A program made the translations under genes and the position numbers. This document shows positions 33,600-35,465 of a stretch of DNA of 35,465 nucleotides, in pieces. The notes below the pieces were generated by a model. That model ran no database searches and had not been told where the DNA came from. It was given only the letters and a program-made list of their open reading frames with translations. Source of the DNA: an uncultured Pelagibacteraceae bacterium (lineage in GTDB: Bacteria > Pseudomonadota > Alphaproteobacteria > Pelagibacterales > Pelagibacteraceae); NCBI GenBank assembly GCA_902635685.1, contig CACPOY010000007.1, positions 1 to 35,465 on the forward strand, written 5' to 3'. Position 1 is the stretch's first letter; each line of letters begins with the position of its first letter.

Positions 33600-35465
33600 A
33601 TGAAAAAAGATTTGTCGTTTGAGGTAGTTGTTATTGGTGGTGGACATGCTGGCTGTGAAGCTGCCGCTGCTTCTGCTCGTTTGGGAGTTAAAACTGCCTT
33701 ATTTACGCATAACAAAAATACGATAGGAGAAATGTCCTGTAATCCTGCTATTGGTGGATTAGGCAAAGGTCATCTTGTAAGAGAAATAGATGCATTAGAT
33801 GGTGTCATGGGTGAAGTTGCTGATAAGTCAGGAATACAATTTAGGTTATTGAATAGAAGCAGAGGTCCAGCAGTCAGAGGACCGAGAACTCAGTCTGATA
33901 GATCATTATATCGTAAATTTATGCAAGAAAAACTTGCAAACTATTGTAATTTAAGCATTTTTTCAGACCCTGTAATTGAGTTTATATTTAAAGATAATAC
34001 TATAAATGGTTTTTTAACACTCAAGGGGAACAAAGTAAGTTGTAAGAAGTTAATTCTAACTACCGGCACTTTTTTAAATGGATTGATACATATTGGTGAT
34101 AAAAAGACTCCAGCAGGAAGATTTAATGAAAAACCAAGTACAGGTTTAAGTGAGCAACTAGCAAAATATAAATTTAAAATTGGAAGGCTCAAGACCGGTA
34201 CACCCCCTAGATTAGATGCCAGAACAATCAATTTCAATATTTTAGAAAGACAAGATGCAGACAAAGATCCATATTTTTTTTCGTTTTTAACTAAAGAAAA
34301 TTTTAACAAACAAGTGTCATGTTCAATGACTTATACAAATGAAAAGGTTCACAAAATAATTAAAAAAAATCTATCTAGGAGTGCTATGTATTCTGGTAAC
34401 ATCCAAGGTGTAGGACCAAGATATTGTCCATCCATAGAAGACAAAATAGTTAAATTTTCAGAAAAAAACAGACATCAAATATTTTTGGAGCCTGAAGGCC
34501 TAAATGATAACACAATATATCCAAATGGGATCTCAACATCTCTGCCAGAGGATGTTCAACGTGAAATACTTAATAATATCAATGGTTTAGAAAATGTTAA
34601 AGTAATTAGACCAGGATACGCGATAGAATATGACTATATTGATCCCCGAGAACTATTAATAACCTTAGAAACAAAAAAAATTAAAAATTTATTTTTGGCT
34701 GGTCAGATTAATGGGACAACTGGCTATGAAGAGGCTGCAGCTCAAGGACTTATAGCTGGAATAAATGCTGCTTTATCACTAAAAAATTCAGAACCTTTTA
34801 TCCTTGATAGATCTGATGCATATATCGGTGTCATGATTGATGATCTTGTCACTAAAGGGGTTGCTGAGCCTTATAGAATGTTTACATCACGTGCTGAGTA
34901 TAGATTAAGCTTAAGATCAGATAATGCCGATTTAAGACTAACACAAAAAGGAGTTAAGATTGGTTTAATATCTGATTATAGACGGAAAATTTTTGAGGAT
35001 AAATTTCAAAAATTAAGCAAAATATCATTTCAAATGGCAAATTTAAATATATCCCCATCAAAAGCTTCTAAATTTGGAGTCAAAATTTCAAAGGATGGTA
35101 TTTTCAGGTCTTCTGAGGAGATTTTAACACAAAAAGATGTTGATATGTCAAAAATAAGGGAAATTTGGCCTGAAATTAAAGATTATGGAGCTGAGATCGA
35201 TGACCAAATTGAGATTAATGCTCATTACAGAGGATACCTAAAGAAGCAAAAAGCTGATATTTTAGCTTTTAAAAGAGATGAGAATTTATCCATTCCAGAT
35301 AATATTGATTATGATCAGTTTTCAGGTCTATCTAATGAGGTGAAGTCGAAATTAAAGGAAATTAGGCCAAATACAATAGGCCAGGCGTTAAGAATTGATG
35401 GAATTACCCCAGCAGCCGCATATATTTTGTTGTCACATCTAAAAAGAAAGTCTATTAAGCATATA
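33600..35465 (+). CDS. mnmG: tRNA uridine 5-carboxymethylaminomethyl modification enzyme MnmG, 3' end cut by window edge
   Basis: FAD-dependent partner of MnmE. The frame is open for 622 codons to the last base of the window; typical length is ~625, so only a few residues are missing. FAD motif [20 protein letters not shown] near residue 9, then [86 protein letters not shown] and [18 protein letters not shown]. The C-terminal MnmE-binding domain ends near [19 protein letters not shown] directly abuts the ATG, too close to act as a normal ribosome binding site. In many bacteria rsmG, parA and parB follow, consistent with a nearby origin. Confidence 0.97.
   Translation, partial: MKKDLSFEVVVIGGGHAGCEAAAASARLGVKTALFTHNKNTIGEMSCNPAIGGLGKGHLVREIDALDGVMGEVADKSGIQFRLLNRSRGPAVRGPRTQSDRSLYRKFMQEKLANYCNLSIFSDPVIEFIFKDNTINGFLTLKGNKVSCKKLILTTGTFLNGLIHIGDKKTPAGRFNEKPSTGLSEQLAKYKFKIGRLKTGTPPRLDARTINFNILERQDADKDPYFFSFLTKENFNKQVSCSMTYTNEKVHKIIKKNLSRSAMYSGNIQGVGPRYCPSIEDKIVKFSEKNRHQIFLEPEGLNDNTIYPNGISTSLPEDVQREILNNINGLENVKVIRPGYAIEYDYIDPRELLITLETKKIKNLFLAGQINGTTGYEEAAAQGLIAGINAALSLKNSEPFILDRSDAYIGVMIDDLVTKGVAEPYRMFTSRAEYRLSLRSDNADLRLTQKGVKIGLISDYRRKIFEDKFQKLSKISFQMANLNISPSKASKFGVKISKDGIFRSSEEILTQKDVDMSKIREIWPEIKDYGAEIDDQIEINAHYRGYLKKQKADILAFKRDENLSIPDNIDYDQFSGLSNEVKSKLKEIRPNTIGQALRIDGITPAAAYILLSHLKRKSIKHI

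Noticed and set aside
33941..34309. A 122-codon antisense open frame opposite mnmG
   Set aside because: Shadow of a conserved gene on the other strand.
1..35465. CRISPR arrays, insertion sequences, prophage genes or tandem satellite repeats
   Set aside because: No regularly spaced repeats, transposase or integrase motifs, or long inverted repeats were seen on reading both strands.

Overview
The window looks like a chromosomal segment of a SAR11-clade alphaproteobacterium (Candidatus Pelagibacter or a close relative). This rests on the very low G+C content, extreme gene packing (no gene-free stretch longer than 282 bases), tail-to-tail genes that overlap or abut, few Shine-Dalgarno sequences, and gene neighbourhoods typical of Alphaproteobacteria: rpe-heparinase-purH, hisBHAFE beside hslVU, and hemE facing the DUF299 regulator. 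The taxonomic call is inference from memory; no database was searched.

Layout. Positions 1-1516 (minus) hold the N-terminal part of a TPR/O-GlcNAc-transferase-like protein. Positions 1640-6949 hold an acetate-centred block: an EVE-domain protein, acetyl-CoA synthetase with an odd lysine-rich N-terminal tail, an unknown protein, and a two-subunit DUF4212/SSS carboxylate symporter closed by the only strong intrinsic terminator in the window. Positions 7023-11546 hold a YggT-like membrane protein, rpe, a heparinase II/III-family protein, purH and phhB, followed by tRNA-Gly(GCC). Positions 11697-16617 hold a LON-domain protein, a UbiH-type FAD hydroxylase, ftsK, lolA and a GNAT acetyltransferase. 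Positions 16614-19937 (minus) are a histidine operon, hisB-hisH-hisA-hisF-hisE, continuing into a HIT protein and the GNAT gene. Positions 20029-21914 are hslVU behind a heat-shock-type promoter.

Positions 21909-35465 have the gene order expected around an alphaproteobacterial replication origin. Smr, Tim44-like, fxsA, secB, dnaQ, coaE, aroE, maf and the DUF299 regulator lie on the left. The 282-bp gap 27254-27535 is the candidate oriC, with a DnaA-box match and three 11-bp direct repeats. On the right are hemE, hemH, hemJ, rho, mnmE and mnmG (cut by the window edge), with one apparently accessory sulfotransferase gene between rho and mnmE.

How the genes work together. Most are core housekeeping genes: acetate uptake and activation; pentose phosphate, purine, histidine, shikimate, CoA and haem biosynthesis; lipoprotein and protein export (lolA, secB); chromosome segregation (ftsK); proofreading (dnaQ); tRNA modification (mnmE/mnmG); and transcription termination (rho). 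I found no CRISPR array, insertion sequence, prophage or clear defence system. The most interesting signals are regulatory and architectural: the putative origin, several promoters placed so that mRNAs would be leaderless, a tRNA-led mRNA, and a hairpin directly before rho.
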